Source: Anodontia alba (Eukaryota; Mollusca; Bivalvia; Lucinida; Lucinidae). Taken from it: 64,000 nt of DNA. The stretch spans positions 64,564,828 through 64,628,827 of the forward strand of contig OZ024835.1 of assembly GCA_964016985.1 (NCBI GenBank), written 5' to 3'. Positions 63,778 to 64,000 of the stretch are shown one piece after another (within the stretch, counting starts at the first letter, position 1; every line of letters starts with the position of its first letter). The position numbers were made by a program, and so were the translations under genes. Below the pieces are notes generated by a model. The model saw only the letters and a program-made list of their open reading frames with translations, was not told where the DNA came from and did no database searches.

Positions 63778-63962
63778 ACATGCGACATAAGACACCCACT
63801 TCCAATTTTCAGTCAGTTAGATTACTTGATCCAGGTTGTTGATACAAATTCACATAATGGCGAACAGTGCAGATCCAGATCAGTCAGCTTCTTCAGAAGC
63901 CGACTGATCTGGATCTACTCTGTTTGTAAAGACAGGGTATATCCAGGTACAGTAGGACAAGA
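63778..63962. mobile_element. Family C MITE next to exon 6
   Basis: Begins 11 bases after the exon 6 donor; extreme left end missing. The exon 6 reading frame would run into it if not spliced. Confidence 0.76.
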
Positions 63963-64000
63963 TTTCAGGGTCACTTCTTTGAAATATTCACCTATATTAA

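Overview
The window is eukaryotic nuclear DNA from an intron-rich, repeat-saturated genome. Coding sequence comes in short exons with GT-AG borders, protein matches are metazoan CRAL-TRIO lipid-transfer proteins, and tRNA-headed SINEs, Tc1, hAT-like and TTAA-type MITEs dominate the rest. The repeat repertoire looks like that of a marine bivalve mollusc; this is an impression from style, not a proven assignment. Coordinates of repeat ends were read by eye and may be off by several bases. Family letters (A-O and so on) are labels invented here. Two protein-coding genes stand head to head about 11 kb apart. The minus-strand gene (14375-24032) has four coding exons that join into a complete 287-residue clavesin-like CRAL-TRIO protein. 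The plus-strand gene (34978 to beyond the right edge) has at least six coding exons of an alpha-tocopherol-transfer-protein-like CRAL-TRIO protein, and its last exon(s) lie outside the window. Three intron positions are shared by the two genes in the same phase; the plus gene has three extra introns. The plus gene also has two versions of one 117-base, phase 0-0 exon (46971-47087 and 58780-58896), 26 of 39 residues identical, which is the layout expected for mutually exclusive exons. Layout: 1-14374 is downstream of the minus gene and is all repeats, including fragmented minisatellites, a composite A-tailed element at 4655-6472, a tandem array of roughly 200-base units at 9870-11920, MITEs and SINEs. 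14375-24032 is the minus gene, with introns full of MITEs, SINEs, a miniature LTR element (15150-15677) and a CAG...CTG-ended transposon. 24033-34977 is the divergent intergenic region with a three-level nested insertion, a dead Tc1 transposon, two large inverted-repeat elements and a LINE remnant. 34978-64000 is the plus gene, with an 11.7 kb intron between the two alternative exons that hosts a 3.7 kb hAT-like element inside another transposon. Most non-coding DNA here is made of foldback elements. They are built from a few reusable hairpin cores (CAAACAGTG...CACTGTTTG; GTGGGTACTCATTAGAA...TTCTAATGAGTACCCAC; ATGCAAATTGTCTCC...GGAGACAATTTGCAT) placed inside different terminal repeats. The most unusual item is the 528-base miniature LTR retrotransposon at 15150-15677: near-identical LTRs that each carry a tRNA-like A-box/B-box promoter, a tRNA-Pro-type primer binding site, a purine tract and a target duplication.
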